From Mycobacterium sp. MS1601 (lineage in GTDB: Bacteria; Actinomycetota; Actinomycetes; Mycobacteriales; Mycobacteriaceae): 64,000 bases of DNA. Every line of letters starts with the position of its first letter. The stretch's first letter is position 1. Below, in pieces: positions 10,362 to 19,923 of this stretch. A program made the translations under genes and the position numbers. The notes below the pieces were generated by a model. It saw only the letters and a program-made list of their open reading frames with translations. It ran no database searches and was not told the origin of the DNA. The DNA lies in the NCBI RefSeq assembly GCF_001984215.1, contig NZ_CP019420.1, forward strand, positions 3,162,001-3,226,000, in the 5' to 3' direction.

Positions 10362-10467
10362 TGCCGCCTCGGCGACCGGACTGAGCTCTTTGTAGTCCGG
10401 CCCGCCTTCCCCGGCTCTTTACCTTGCTTCGCTGGGGGAGTCCGGCTGCCGCCTCGGCGACCGGACT
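10362..10467. repeat. Direct 21-bp repeats and CCGGACT/AGTCCGG hairpins between lpqI and tetR
   Basis: TGCCGCCTCGGCGACCGGAC plus one T occurs identically at 10362-10382 and 10447-10467. Each copy's CCGGACT faces an AGTCCGG (10394-10400 and 10439-10445), forming two opposed hairpins. The first (10376-10400, 11-nt loop) could end lpqI transcription. The second lies just before the tetR start and could be a regulator site. The function of the duplication is inferred. Confidence 0.7.
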
Positions 10468-10478
10468 AGCCTGATCCC

Positions 10479-11078
10479 ATGGCTGGTGGGACGAAGCGGC
10501 TGCCGCGGGCGGTCCGTGAGCAACAGATGCTTGACGCGGCCGTGCAGGTGTTCTCCGTCAACGGCTATCACGAGACGTCCATGGACGCCATCGCTGCCAA
10601 GGCGGAGATCTCCAAGCCGATGCTGTATCTCTACTACGGCTCCAAAGAGGAACTCTTCGGGGCCTGCCTGACGCGGGAGTTGAGCCGTTTCGTGGAGGCG
10701 GTGCGTGCCGACGTCGACTTCACGCTGCCTCCGAAAGACATGCTGCGCAACACCATTCTGTCGTTCCTGCGCTACATCGACGCCAACCGGGCCTCGTGGA
10801 TCGTGCTGTACACCCAGGCCACCAGTTCCACGGCGTTCGCCCACACCGTGCGTGAGGGCCGTGAGCGGATCATCGACCTGGTGGCGCGGCTGCTCAGTGC
10901 GGGCACTCGAAACCCGGAGCCGGACACCGACTTCCAGATGATGGCCATCGCTCTGGTGGGTGCGGGCGAGGCGGTGGCGGCGCGGGTGAGCACCGGTGAC
11001 GTGGACGTCGATGACGCTTCGGAATTGATGATCAACCTGTTCTGGCGCGGCCTCAAGGGCAAGCCGAATGCTCAGTGA
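10479..11078 (+). CDS. TetR/AcrR-family transcriptional regulator (Rv0238-like)
   Basis: A 199-aa regulator with the helix-turn-helix at residues 15-60 (FSVNGYHETSMDAIAAKAEI then SKPMLYLYYGSKEEL), a textbook TetR DNA-binding region, followed by an all-helical ligand domain. The ligand is unknown. Its position upstream of the htdX/fabG4/fadA2/fadE5 lipid genes makes it a candidate regulator of their shared palindromes (see 14188 and 17776), but this is inference. The stop overlaps the start of the formylglycine-generating enzyme by 11 bases, so the two are coupled. Confidence 0.92.
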   Translation: MAGGTKRLPRAVREQQMLDAAVQVFSVNGYHETSMDAIAAKAEISKPMLYLYYGSKEELFGACLTRELSRFVEAVRADVDFTLPPKDMLRNTILSFLRYIDANRASWIVLYTQATSSTAFAHTVREGRERIIDLVARLLSAGTRNPEPDTDFQMMAIALVGAGEAVAARVSTGDVDVDDASELMINLFWRGLKGKPNAQ

Positions 11079-11931
11079 GCTGGTCGCGCTGCCTGGGGGC
11101 ACTTACCAGATGGGCGCGACGCGGTTCTATCCCGAAGAGGGGCCCGTGCACGCTGTGACGGTGGCCGCCTTCAGCATCGAGCGGCATCCCGTCACCAACG
11201 CCCAGTTCGCCGACTTCGTTGACGACACCGGTTATGTCACGGTTGCCGAGCGGCCGCTTGACCCGGCGCTGTACCCCGGTGTGGCACAAGCTGATCTGCT
11301 TCCAGGTGCGCTGGTGTTCCACCAGACATCGGGCCCGGTGAACCTGCGCGACTGGCGACAGTGGTGGACGTGGGTACCCGGCGCATGCTGGAAACACCCG
11401 TTTGGTCCGGAGTCCACCGTTGCCGACCGGCAGGATCATCCGGTGGTACAGGTGGCCTACTCGGACGCGGCGGCGTACGCGGCCTGGGCGGGCCGGCGAC
11501 TGCCCAGCGAAGCGGAGTGGGAGTACGCGGCCCGAGCCGGGGCGAGCACCACTTACGCGTGGGGTGACGAGGCGGCACCCGGGGGACGGTTGATGGCCAA
11601 TACCTGGCAGGGCCGGTTCCCCTACGCCAACGACGGAGCCCTCGGATTTCGCGGCACCTCCCCGGTGGGAACGTTTCCGCCGAACGGTTTCGGGTTGGTC
11701 GACATGATCGGCAACGTATGGGAGTGGACCACCACCCGGTTCGACTCCCGGCACCGAGGCGGCGGCTGCTGTCCGGCGCCGCCCGATGCCGATCCGTCGG
11801 TGAACCAGGCACTCAAGGGCGGTTCACACCTGTGCGCTCCGGAGTACTGCCACCGCTACCGGCCCGCGGCGCGGTCACCGCAATCGCAGGACAGCGCCAC
11901 CACCCACATCGGATTCCGCTGCGTGGCCTGA
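11068..11931 (+). CDS. Formylglycine-generating enzyme (sulfatase maturase, FGE/SUMF1 type)
   Basis: A 287-aa enzyme that oxidises a Cys in the CxPxR motif of sulfatases to formylglycine using O2 and copper. The active-site pair is visible as KGGSHLCAPEYCHRY (Cys256 and Cys261). Other family hallmarks are PVTNAQFADFV, RLPSEAEWEYAARAG, GLVDMIGNVWEW and the closing HIGFRCVA. It is close in sequence to the M. tuberculosis enzyme, which sits elsewhere (Rv0712) beside a sulfatase gene. Here no sulfatase is within the window. The ATG at 11068 overlaps the tetR stop. It converges tail to tail with htdX with no gap. Confidence 0.93.
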   Translation: MLSELVALPGGTYQMGATRFYPEEGPVHAVTVAAFSIERHPVTNAQFADFVDDTGYVTVAERPLDPALYPGVAQADLLPGALVFHQTSGPVNLRDWRQWWTWVPGACWKHPFGPESTVADRQDHPVVQVAYSDAAAYAAWAGRRLPSEAEWEYAARAGASTTYAWGDEAAPGGRLMANTWQGRFPYANDGALGFRGTSPVGTFPPNGFGLVDMIGNVWEWTTTRFDSRHRGGGCCPAPPDADPSVNQALKGGSHLCAPEYCHRYRPAARSPQSQDSATTHIGFRCVA

Positions 11932-12777
11932 CTACAGCCCGCGCACCGTTGCGGTCAGGTGTGGATAGCCCTTCTTCAGGTTCAGCAGTGAGATGTCCCA
12001 GCCACTGTCCACCCGGTCGATGTACACACCTGCGGTGGCAGGCAGGATCACCGGCTTGCCGAACTTGACGTGATAGCTCACCGCGTCCGGCAGCTGGCCC
12101 TCGATGTTCGCCAGCACGGCTGCCGCGCTGAACATTCCGTGTGCGATCACCGTCGGGAATCCGAACAGTTTGGCGGCGATGGGGCTGATGTGGATGGGGT
12201 TGTGGTCCCCGCCCGCTGATGCGTAGCGGCGGATCTGTCCCGGCGTGATCTTCAGCAGACCCTGCGGCGAAGGCAGCTTCTGCTGCTTGCGTGGCGGTGC
12301 CTTGGGTTCGTCGGACAGGCTGGTGCGCTGTTGGTGCAAGAACGTGGTGATCTGGTGCCAGGCCAGTTCGTTGCCGACGCTGACTTCGGTGACGACGTCC
12401 ACCAACAGGCCCTTGCGGTGCTCGCGCAGGTTCTCCGCGTGTGTCCTGACACCAACGGTGTCGGTGACAGCGATCGGCCGGTACTGGGTGATCGTGTTCT
12501 CCACATGCACCGAACCCATTGCGGCGAAGGGGAAATCGAAAGCCGTCAGCAGCGACATCACGGACGGGAAGGTGAGCGCAAACGGGTAGGTCAGCGGCAC
12601 GGTGTCGCCGTATCGCAGGCCTGTCACGGCGGCGTACCTGGCCACATGGGCTCGGTCGATTGTCAGTTCATCAAGGCTCAGGGTGCGCTCCGGCAGGCTG
12701 TCGCCGCGACGCACGAACGGCAGTGCGCCCGCCGCCGCTCGAGCCATGTTCAGCAGTCCGTTCGGCTGCTCTGACAT
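11932..12777 (-). CDS. htdX: MaoC-like (3R)-hydroxyacyl-thioester dehydratase HtdX
   Basis: A 281-aa double-hotdog protein. The hydratase-2 active-site motif is seen as YASAGGDHNPIHISPIAAKLFGF (about residues 188-210; catalytic Asp-His), preceded by a degenerate first hotdog. It matches Rv0241c (HtdX, 280 aa) in length, sequence and position. It should interconvert 3-hydroxyacyl and enoyl thioesters in fatty-acid metabolism. Its start lies one base downstream of the fabG4 stop, so the reductase and dehydratase are probably made from one message. Confidence 0.93.
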   Translation of the reverse strand: MSEQPNGLLNMARAAAGALPFVRRGDSLPERTLSLDELTIDRAHVARYAAVTGLRYGDTVPLTYPFALTFPSVMSLLTAFDFPFAAMGSVHVENTITQYRPIAVTDTVGVRTHAENLREHRKGLLVDVVTEVSVGNELAWHQITTFLHQQRTSLSDEPKAPPRKQQKLPSPQGLLKITPGQIRRYASAGGDHNPIHISPIAAKLFGFPTVIAHGMFSAAAVLANIEGQLPDAVSYHVKFGKPVILPATAGVYIDRVDSGWDISLLNLKKGYPHLTATVRGL

Positions 12778-12778
12778 C

Positions 12779-14143
12779 TCACGCTCCCAACATGGCCTGG
12801 CCGCACACCCGGATGGTGTTGCCGGTCACGGCATTGGATGCGGGGCTGGCGAAGTAGGCAATGGCCTCGGCCACGTCGACAGGTTTGCCGCCCTGAAACA
12901 GTGAGTTCAGCCTGCGACCGACCTCGCGGGTGGCCAGCGGGATGGCGTCGGTCATCTTGGTCTCGATGAAGCCGGGAGCGACGGCGTTGATGGTGATGCC
13001 CTTGTCGGCGAACGACGGCGCCAGCGCCTGGGTCATGCCGATCATTCCGGCCTTGGTGGCGGCGTAGTTGGTCTGGCCGCGGTTGCCCGCGATGCCGGCC
13101 ATCGAGGACAGGCCGACGATGCGCCCGCCTTCGCCGATGCTGCCGTTGCCCACCAGCCCCTCGGCAAGTCGTTGCGGGGCAAGGAGATTCACCGCGATCA
13201 CCGAGTCCCACTTGGCGTCGTCCATGTTTGCCAGCAGCTTGTCGCGGGTGATGCCCGCGTTGTTGACCAGAATGTGAGCCCGGCCGCCCGAAAAATCCTC
13301 GTAGTGCTCGGTCAGGTGTTCGGTGATGCGCTGCACGGCATCCTCGGCGGTGACGTCCAGCGCCAGTGCGGTGCCGTCCACCTTGGCGGCGGTCTCGGCG
13401 AGGGCATCGGCGGCGTTCTCGACGTCCACGGCAACCACCTTCGCGCCGTCACGGGCGAACACCTCGGCGATGGTGGCGCCGATACCGCGGGCGGCGCCGG
13501 TCACGATGGCGACCTTGCCGGCCAGAGGCTTGTCCCAGTCGGCCGGCGGCGTGGAGTCCGCGCTGCCGACGTAGAAGACCTGCCCGTCGACATAGGCCGA
13601 CTTCGCCGACAGCAGGAATCGCAGTGTGGATTCCAGACCGGTGACCCCGGGCTTGGCATCGGGGGACAGATACACCAGGCCGATGGTGGCGCCGCGCTGC
13701 AGTTCCTTGCCCAGCGAGCGGGTGAAGCCTTCGAGCGCGCGCTGGGCGATCCGTTCGTCGACGGAGGTGATGGAGTCAGGGGTGGTGCCGACCACGACGA
13801 TGCGCCCGGATCGGCCCACATTGCGCAGCAGGGGTGTGAAGAACTGGTGTAGCGCCTTGAGTCCGACCGGGGTGGTGATGCCGGTGGCGTCGAACAGCAG
13901 CCCCCCGAACTGGTCGGCCCAGCGACCTCCCAGGTTGTCGCCCACGAGGTCGTAATCCTGCGCCAGCGCCGTACGCATGGGCTCGGCAATGCGTCCTTCG
14001 CCGCCGATCAGCAGCGGGCCGGCCAGTGCGGGTTCGCCGGGTTTGTACCGGCGTAGCGTCTCCGGCTGCGGCACGCCGAGTTGTTTGGCGAGGATGGAGC
14101 CGGGTGCCGAGTTGACGATTTGTGAGAACAGATCGGAAGCCAC
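12779..14143 (-). CDS. fabG4: 3-oxoacyl-thioester reductase FabG4 (high-molecular-weight FabG)
   Basis: A 454-aa SDR starting at the GTG at 14143, after a GAGAGG ribosome site; this gives the length known for Rv0242c. The N-terminal flavodoxin-like half (residues 1-210) is typical of HMwFabG. The C-terminal half has the NAD(P) loop TGAARGIG, then NNAGITRD and the catalytic S-Y-K set ([17 protein letters not shown]). It should reduce 3-oxoacyl-CoA or ACP using NADH. The frame stays open far upstream, antisense to fadA2; that extension is spurious. It is divergent from fadA2 across a shared promoter. Confidence 0.95.
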   Translation of the reverse strand: MASDLFSQIVNSAPGSILAKQLGVPQPETLRRYKPGEPALAGPLLIGGEGRIAEPMRTALAQDYDLVGDNLGGRWADQFGGLLFDATGITTPVGLKALHQFFTPLLRNVGRSGRIVVVGTTPDSITSVDERIAQRALEGFTRSLGKELQRGATIGLVYLSPDAKPGVTGLESTLRFLLSAKSAYVDGQVFYVGSADSTPPADWDKPLAGKVAIVTGAARGIGATIAEVFARDGAKVVAVDVENAADALAETAAKVDGTALALDVTAEDAVQRITEHLTEHYEDFSGGRAHILVNNAGITRDKLLANMDDAKWDSVIAVNLLAPQRLAEGLVGNGSIGEGGRIVGLSSMAGIAGNRGQTNYAATKAGMIGMTQALAPSFADKGITINAVAPGFIETKMTDAIPLATREVGRRLNSLFQGGKPVDVAEAIAYFASPASNAVTGNTIRVCGQAMLGA

Positions 14144-14257
14144 AGGCCTGCCTCTCGTGTCTTGTCCAGGTGATGTCCACAACGAACTTACTCCAGAGTA
14201 ATATAGCTCGGTAGTATGAGGGTAAACACCACACGTGACGTCTAGACGGAGGTTCCC
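14144..14257. promoter_or_regulatory. Divergent fabG4/fadA2 promoter with perfect palindrome
   Basis: The AT-rich core holds TTACTCCAGAGTAA at 14188-14201, a perfect inverted repeat (TTACTC/GAGTAA, 2-nt spacer) typical of a TetR-type operator. It is followed by TATAGCTCGGTAGTATGAG, which offers possible -10 elements for fadA2. A related sequence flanks the fadE5 promoter, so the three lipid genes may share a regulator. Identity of the regulator is inferred only. Confidence 0.7.
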
Positions 14258-15565
14258 GTGACCAGTTCGAACAGCCAGACCCGCCGCAGGGTGGCCGTCC
14301 TCGGTGGCAACCGGATCCCGTTCGCGCGGTCCGACGGCGCATATGCCGAGGCATCCAACCAGGACATGTTCACCGCAACCCTGGACGGGCTGGTGGACCG
14401 TTTCGGTCTCGCCGGTGAACGTCTGGGTGCGGTTGTCGGCGGTGCGGTGCTCAAGCACTCGCGCGACTTCAACCTGATGCGCGAATGTGTGTTGGGTTCC
14501 AAGCTGTCGCCCTACACGCCGGCCTACGACCTTCAGCAGGCCTGTGGCACCGGTCTGCAGGCCGCGATCGCCGTCGCCAACGCCATCGCGCTGGGGCAGT
14601 ACGAGTCGGGAGCTGCGGGTGGGGTGGACACCACCTCCGATGCGCCCATCGCCTTCGGCGACAACCTGCGTCAGGTGCTGCTGGGGCTGCGCCGGGCGAA
14701 GTCGAACGTCGACCGCCTCAAATTGGTTGGCAAGCTGCCCGCGGCGCTGGGGGTGGAGATCCCCACCAACGGCGAACCTCGCACCGGGATGTCCATGGGC
14801 GAGCACGCCGCCGTCACCGCCAAGCAGATGGGCATCAAGCGCGTAGACCAGGATGCGCTGGCCGCTGCCAGCCACCAGAACATGGCTGCCGCTTACGACC
14901 GCGGGTTCTTCGACGACCTGGTGACGCCGTTCCTCGGCCTTTACCGCGACAACAACCTGCGGGCCGACTCCACCGCGGAAAAGCTGGCCAAGCTGCGCCC
15001 GGTGTTCGGCGTGCGTAATGGCGACGCGACCATGACCGCAGGCAACTCCACCCCGCTGACCGACGGTGCGTCGGTGGCCCTGTTGTCCAGTGAAGAGTGG
15101 GCCGCCGAGCATGGGCACGAGCCGTTGGCGTACTTCGTCGACGCCGAAACTGCCGCCGTGGACTACGTGAGCGGCGCCGACGGCCTGCTGATGGCGCCCA
15201 CGTATGCGGTACCGCGGTTGCTGGCGCGCAACGGCCTCACCCTGCAGGATTTCGACTTCTACGAGATCCACGAAGCCTTCGCCTCGGTGGTGCTGGCCAC
15301 GCTGGCGGCCTGGGAGTCCGACGAGTACTGCAAGGAGCGCCTGGGGCTGGATCAGGCGCTGGGCTCCATCGACCGCAGCAAGCTGAACGTCAACGGCTCG
15401 TCGTTGGCGGCCGGGCACCCGTTCGCCGCGACCGGCGGTCGGATCGTCGCTCAGTTGGCCAAGCAGTTGGCCGAGCGCAAGAAAGCGACGGGCCAGCCGG
15501 TGCGCGGCCTCATCTCCATCTGCGCCGCCGGCGGGCAGGGCGTTACTGCGATCCTCGAAGCCTGA
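14258..15565 (+). CDS. fadA2: Acetyl-CoA acetyltransferase (thiolase) FadA2
   Basis: A 435-aa thiolase starting at GTG 14258 after GGAGGT. The nucleophilic Cys lies in [10 protein letters not shown] (about residue 92). The catalytic His is in [16 protein letters not shown] (about residue 386) and the second Cys in SICAAGGQG (about residue 423). It cleaves 3-ketoacyl-CoA or condenses acetyl-CoA. It sits opposite fabG4/htdX as in Rv0241c-Rv0243, which together would cover ketoreduction, dehydration and thiolysis of the same thioester chain. Confidence 0.95.
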   Translation: MTSSNSQTRRRVAVLGGNRIPFARSDGAYAEASNQDMFTATLDGLVDRFGLAGERLGAVVGGAVLKHSRDFNLMRECVLGSKLSPYTPAYDLQQACGTGLQAAIAVANAIALGQYESGAAGGVDTTSDAPIAFGDNLRQVLLGLRRAKSNVDRLKLVGKLPAALGVEIPTNGEPRTGMSMGEHAAVTAKQMGIKRVDQDALAAASHQNMAAAYDRGFFDDLVTPFLGLYRDNNLRADSTAEKLAKLRPVFGVRNGDATMTAGNSTPLTDGASVALLSSEEWAAEHGHEPLAYFVDAETAAVDYVSGADGLLMAPTYAVPRLLARNGLTLQDFDFYEIHEAFASVVLATLAAWESDEYCKERLGLDQALGSIDRSKLNVNGSSLAAGHPFAATGGRIVAQLAKQLAERKKATGQPVRGLISICAAGGQGVTAILEA

Positions 15566-15624
15566 TGTCAGGAGCATTCGGGAATTTGCTGAAAAAAGTT
15601 GAAAAAACCTTCGGGAGTTTGTAA
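15565..15624 (+). CDS. Possible 19-aa ORF coupled to the fadA2 stop
   Basis: An ATG overlaps the fadA2 stop by one base (TGATG) and opens [19 protein letters not shown], then TAA. Two A-runs (AAAAAA) give Lys codons AAA that are rare in this high-GC genome. The peptide would be a short amphipathic cationic helix. No separate ribosome site is obvious, so expression would rely on termination-reinitiation. It could equally be chance coding in the 3' untranslated region. Confidence 0.3.
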   Translation: MSGAFGNLLKKVEKTFGSL

Positions 15625-15659
15625 CGCACCGCTTCGGGTAAGCGATGTACCGGATAGCT

Positions 15660-15699
15660 CCGTGTTGCCGTCTGACCCCCCGACCCGACGGCAACACGG
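15660..15699. terminator. 13-bp stem-loop after fadA2
   Basis: CCGTGTTGCCGTC (15660-15672) pairs perfectly with GACGGCAACACGG (15687-15699) around a 14-nt loop. It lies about 95 bp past fadA2, ahead of a second, stronger bidirectional hairpin. Likely part of the fadA2 transcript end. Confidence 0.6.
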
Positions 15700-15833
15700 G
15701 GCATCCTCTTTCCTCACCACATTCGGTTTTGTGGTTGGAAGGTGCCGCCGCTGGAGCCGAGGGGATTCCGGCGGCGGTTTCCGCCGGCCTGGTCAGCCAC
15801 CGCTCTAGCGGAACAAACGTCCCCCGAAACACA

Positions 15834-15859
15834 AAAACCCCCGCCGAGGCGGGGGTTTT
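15834..15859. terminator. Bidirectional intrinsic terminator between fadA2 and fadE5
   Basis: AAAACCCCCGCC and GGCGGGGGTTTT form a 12-bp stem with a tiny GA turn (in practice a 4-nt loop), flanked by A- and T-runs on both sides. This is a classical Rho-independent terminator serving both convergent genes; the fadE5 stop is 16 bp away. Confidence 0.9.
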
Positions 15860-15874
15860 CGCGTACCAGCCGAA

Positions 15875-17710
15875 TCAGAACGCGGCTTCGTCGAGCTCCA
15901 TGATGTCGTTGTCGATGTTCTCGATCACGGCCCGGGTGCTGGTCAGCAGCGGCAGGAAGTTCTTCGCGAAGAACGACGCCACCGCGACCTTGCCGTCGTA
16001 GAAGGACTTGTCCGCGCCCGTGGCCCCGGCGTCGAGAGCCGCAATGGCCACGGCGGCCTGGCGGGCCAGCAGCCAGCCGATCATCAGGTCGCCGACGGCC
16101 ATCAGGAAGCGCACCGAACCGGTGCCCACCTTGTAGATGCTGGCGGCGTCTTCCTGAGCTGCCATCAGGTACCCGGTGAGTGAGGCGGCCATGCCCTGGA
16201 CGTCGGTCAAGGCGGTGGCCAGCAGTTCACGCTCGGTCTTGAGCCGGCCGTTGCCCGACTCGTTCTTGATGAACTGTTCGATCTGGCCTGCGACGTGAGC
16301 CAGTGCCACACCCTTGTCGCGGACGATCTTGCGGAAGAAGAAGTCCTGCGCCTGGATGGCCGTGGTGCCCTCGTACAGCGAGTCGATCTTGGCGTCGCGG
16401 ATGTACTGCTCGATTGGGTAGTCCTGCAGGAAGCCGGACCCGCCGAAGGTCTGCAGGGACTCGGTGAGCTTGGCGTAAGCCTGCTCGGAGCCCACGCCTT
16501 TGACGATGGGCAGCATCAGGTCGTTGACCTTGGCGGCGAGCTCGGGCTCGATACCGTGCAGGGCCTTGGCCACTTCGGCGTTCTGGTGGGTGGCGGTGAA
16601 CAGGTACAGCGCCCGCAGACCCTCGGCGTATGCCTTCTGCGTCATCAGCGAACGTCGCACATCGGGGTGGTGTGTGATGGTGACGCGCGGCGCGGTCTTG
16701 TCGGTCATCTGGGTCAGGTCGGCACCCTGGACGCGATCCTTGGCGTAGGCCAGAGCGTTCAGGTAGCCGGTGGACAGCGTGGCAATAGCCTTGGTGCCCA
16801 CCATCATTCGGGCCTGCTCGATGACGTCGAACATCTGCGCAATGCCGTCGTGCACCTCGCCGACCAGCCAGCCCTTGGCCGGCACCCCGTGCTGACCGAA
16901 CGTCAGCTCGCAGGTGGTGGAGACCTTGAGACCCATCTTGTGTTCGACGTTGGTGACGAAGACGCCGTTGCGCTCACCGGGCTCGCCGGTCTCGTGGTCG
17001 AAGTGGAACTTCGGCACGAAGAACAGCGACAGGCCCTTGGTGCCGGGGCCCGCGCCCTCGGGGCGGGCCAGCACCAGATGCATGATGTTCTCGAACAGGT
17101 CGTCGGAGTCCGCCGAGGTGATGAAACGCTTCACGCCGTCGATGTGCCAGGAGCCGTCTTCCTGCTTGACGGCCTTGGTGCGGCCGGCGCCCACGTCGGA
17201 GCCGGCATCGGGCTCGGTGAGCACCATGGTGGCGCCCCAGCCGCGCTCGGCGCCGAGCACTGCCCACTTCTTCTGCTCGTCGGTGCCGTTGTTGTAGAAG
17301 ATCTCGCACATGCCCGAGCCCATGGCGTACATGTAGGCCGCCGGGTTGGCGCCGAGGACATGCTCGATCAGGGCCCACTGCAAGGCATTCGGCATGGGCA
17401 TGCCGCCGAGTTCCTCGGCCAGGCCGACCTTGTCCCAGCCGCCCTCGAGCAGCGTGCGCATCGACTTCTTGAATGCGTCGGGCAGCTTGACGGTGTGGGT
17501 CTCCGGGTCGAACACCGGGGGATTGCGGTCGCCGTCGACGAAGGACTCGGCGATGGGGCCTTCGGCCAGACGCGCCATCTCGTGCAGCATCTCGCGCGCG
17601 GTGTCGACGTCCAGATCGGCGTAGGGGCCGTCACCAAGGGTCTTGTCGACCCCGAGTACCTCGAAGAGGTTGAATTCCTGGTCGCGAACATTGGACTTGT
17701 AGTGGCTCAC
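15875..17710 (-). CDS. fadE5: Acyl-CoA dehydrogenase FadE5
   Basis: A 611-aa enzyme of the long acyl-CoA dehydrogenase branch, same length as Rv0244c. The start is the GTG at 17710 with an excellent GAGGAGGAAG ribosome site; an upstream extension to 17749 lacks support. Motifs include [15 protein letters not shown] (FAD and substrate contacts), the catalytic-base region [17 protein letters not shown] (Glu about residue 447) and [19 protein letters not shown]. FadE5 carries out the first, FAD-dependent step of beta-oxidation with broad chain-length range. Paired operator-like repeats lie in its promoter. Confidence 0.95.
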   Translation of the reverse strand: MSHYKSNVRDQEFNLFEVLGVDKTLGDGPYADLDVDTAREMLHEMARLAEGPIAESFVDGDRNPPVFDPETHTVKLPDAFKKSMRTLLEGGWDKVGLAEELGGMPMPNALQWALIEHVLGANPAAYMYAMGSGMCEIFYNNGTDEQKKWAVLGAERGWGATMVLTEPDAGSDVGAGRTKAVKQEDGSWHIDGVKRFITSADSDDLFENIMHLVLARPEGAGPGTKGLSLFFVPKFHFDHETGEPGERNGVFVTNVEHKMGLKVSTTCELTFGQHGVPAKGWLVGEVHDGIAQMFDVIEQARMMVGTKAIATLSTGYLNALAYAKDRVQGADLTQMTDKTAPRVTITHHPDVRRSLMTQKAYAEGLRALYLFTATHQNAEVAKALHGIEPELAAKVNDLMLPIVKGVGSEQAYAKLTESLQTFGGSGFLQDYPIEQYIRDAKIDSLYEGTTAIQAQDFFFRKIVRDKGVALAHVAGQIEQFIKNESGNGRLKTERELLATALTDVQGMAASLTGYLMAAQEDAASIYKVGTGSVRFLMAVGDLMIGWLLARQAAVAIAALDAGATGADKSFYDGKVAVASFFAKNFLPLLTSTRAVIENIDNDIMELDEAAF

Positions 17711-17775
17711 GTGCTTCCTCCTCGATGAGAATCCACTCAGGCTGGGCAAGCTTTCCGGTTGGGTACTGGGCGTAA

Positions 17776-17816
17776 GTTACCCACCAGTAACTCCTCCAAC
17801 TATACCCACCGGTAAC
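17776..17816 (-). promoter_or_regulatory. fadE5 promoter with two operator-like repeats
   Basis: TACCCACCAGTAAC (17778-17791) recurs as TACCCACCGGTAAC (17803-17816). The first forms the inverted repeat GTTAC-N6-GTAAC at 17776-17791. Between them, on the minus strand, TATAGT (about 17797-17802) would be the -10 element of fadE5, so the two sites bracket the promoter. On the minus strand the site reads TTACTGGTGGGTAA, similar to TTACTCCAGAGTAA at fabG4/fadA2. The rest of 17711-17928 contains no gene. Confidence 0.65.
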
Positions 17817-17928
17817 CCAAACGCAAGTCTGTGTGAGCTAGTTCAGTCCACTAATCAACCCACTGGTTGGCCTGGCGCGCTGTTGACGACCGTCAAAAGA
17901 GAGATTTCGCAGGCCAGAGTGGGTTACC

Positions 17929-19026
17929 GTGAGCCGCATGCAGCTACGTGTCGCAGTGTGGGGAACCGGCAATATGGGCTCCACGGCCATCCGTTCGCTA
18001 CTCGCGTTCCCCGGATTGGCACTGTCCGGAGTGATCACGTCGTCGCACGACAAAGTGGGTACCGACGCGGCGACGTTCGCCGGTCTGGACGACGTCACCG
18101 GCATCCTCGCCACGACCGATGCAGGCCCGGTTCTGGCGGAGTGTGACGCGGTGGCCTACATGGCCTCCGGGGACATCCGCCCCGACGACGCGGCCGCCGA
18201 CATCGAGCGGTGCCTGCGCGCGGGTGTGCATGTCGTCACCCCGGCGCTGTACTCGCTCTACGACCCCACCTCGGCGCCCGCCGAACTGCGGGACCGGCTC
18301 AGCCAGGCGGCCGAGGCCGGTGGTGTGTCGCTGTTCGTCAGCGGCGTCGACCCGGGCTGGGGCAATGACGCGCTGGCGGTCATCGCGGCCGGGCTGTGCA
18401 CCCGAATCGACACCATCCACTGTCAGGAGATCTTCGACTACTCCACCTATGACCAGCCGTACTCGGTGCGCGAGTTGTGTGGTTTCGGTAAGTCGCTGAA
18501 CGACACGCCGATGATGCTGCTGCCGTCCATCCCGACCATGGTCTGGGGCGGCAACGTCCGCCTGATCGGGCGTGGGTTGGGCCTCGACATCGACGAGATC
18601 ACCGAAGAGTTGGAACGACGGCCGCTGGAGACCGCCGTCGACAACGTGATGGGGCACTTCGAAGCAGGAACGCAGGGAGCGTTTTGGTTGAAGGTGATAG
18701 GCAAGGCGGCCGGCCGGCCGCGCATCGTCATCGACCACATCACTCGCATCGACGCGTCCTGTGCGCCGGACTGGCCCCAGCCCGACCAGGGCGCCGGTGA
18801 TCACCGGGTGGTCGTGCACGGCGACCCCGACTTGACGATCACGGTCCGTGCCGATGTCCCCGGCGGTACCAGGGCTGACGGTGGCAACACCACCGCTGCC
18901 AACCGCCTGCTGGGGGCGCTGCCGTGGCTGGCGCAGCAGAAACCCGCCATCTATGACGGTCTGGACGTACCCATGCGGTCGGACAACCCGCCGGCGGTGG
19001 AAACCGGCCGGTGGTCGCCTCGGTGA
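17929..19026 (+). CDS. NAD(P)-binding amine dehydrogenase / dihydrodipicolinate reductase-like protein
   Basis: A 365-aa protein with an N-terminal Rossmann fold (VAVWGTGNMGSTAIRSLL, residues 7-24) of the dihydrodipicolinate-reductase N-terminal family, and a C-terminal domain of the 2,4-diaminopentanoate or amine dehydrogenase-like group. Substrate is unknown. The GTG at 17929 is followed by ATG at 17938; either could start it. It lies divergent from fadE5 and 64 bp before a flavin-reductase-like gene on the same strand. Confidence 0.8.
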   Translation: MSRMQLRVAVWGTGNMGSTAIRSLLAFPGLALSGVITSSHDKVGTDAATFAGLDDVTGILATTDAGPVLAECDAVAYMASGDIRPDDAAADIERCLRAGVHVVTPALYSLYDPTSAPAELRDRLSQAAEAGGVSLFVSGVDPGWGNDALAVIAAGLCTRIDTIHCQEIFDYSTYDQPYSVRELCGFGKSLNDTPMMLLPSIPTMVWGGNVRLIGRGLGLDIDEITEELERRPLETAVDNVMGHFEAGTQGAFWLKVIGKAAGRPRIVIDHITRIDASCAPDWPQPDQGAGDHRVVVHGDPDLTITVRADVPGGTRADGGNTTAANRLLGALPWLAQQKPAIYDGLDVPMRSDNPPAVETGRWSPR

Positions 19027-19054
19027 GGGTTCCGATCACGGGGATTTTTGCTGA

Positions 19055-19734
<680 letters not shown>

Positions 19735-19811
19735 TGTGGCTGCCTCTCATCGTTGACTGGCCGCTACTGCGAGGGTACCCGCGATCGCTGACAAAACCAG
19801 GGCACCGACCT

Positions 19812-19923
19812 ATCGCCGGCTTCAGGGTCTGCTTCCGCTCTTCACCTTCGCAAGCTCAGGTTCATCGCCGGCTTCAGGGTCTGCTTCCGCTCTTCACCTT
19901 CGCAAGCTCAGGTTCATCGCCGG
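19812..19923. repeat. 52-bp tandem repeat, two copies, abutting the sdhB stop
   Basis: Two identical 52-bp units occupy 19812-19863 and 19864-19915, and a third begins (ATCGCCGG, 19916-19923) with the last bases of sdhB. So the end of sdhB and its downstream flank have been tandemly duplicated. Size and position beside a stop codon recall mycobacterial interspersed repeat units, though no sequence match to a named MIRU was made. Copy number may vary between strains. Upstream, 19735-19811 holds nothing recognised. Confidence 0.9.

Noticed and set aside
12779..15832. A 1017-codon open frame covering fabG4 and reaching beyond fadA2
   Set aside because: Only the part from GTG 14143 is homologous to FabG4; the rest is antisense to fadA2, a high-GC shadow frame.
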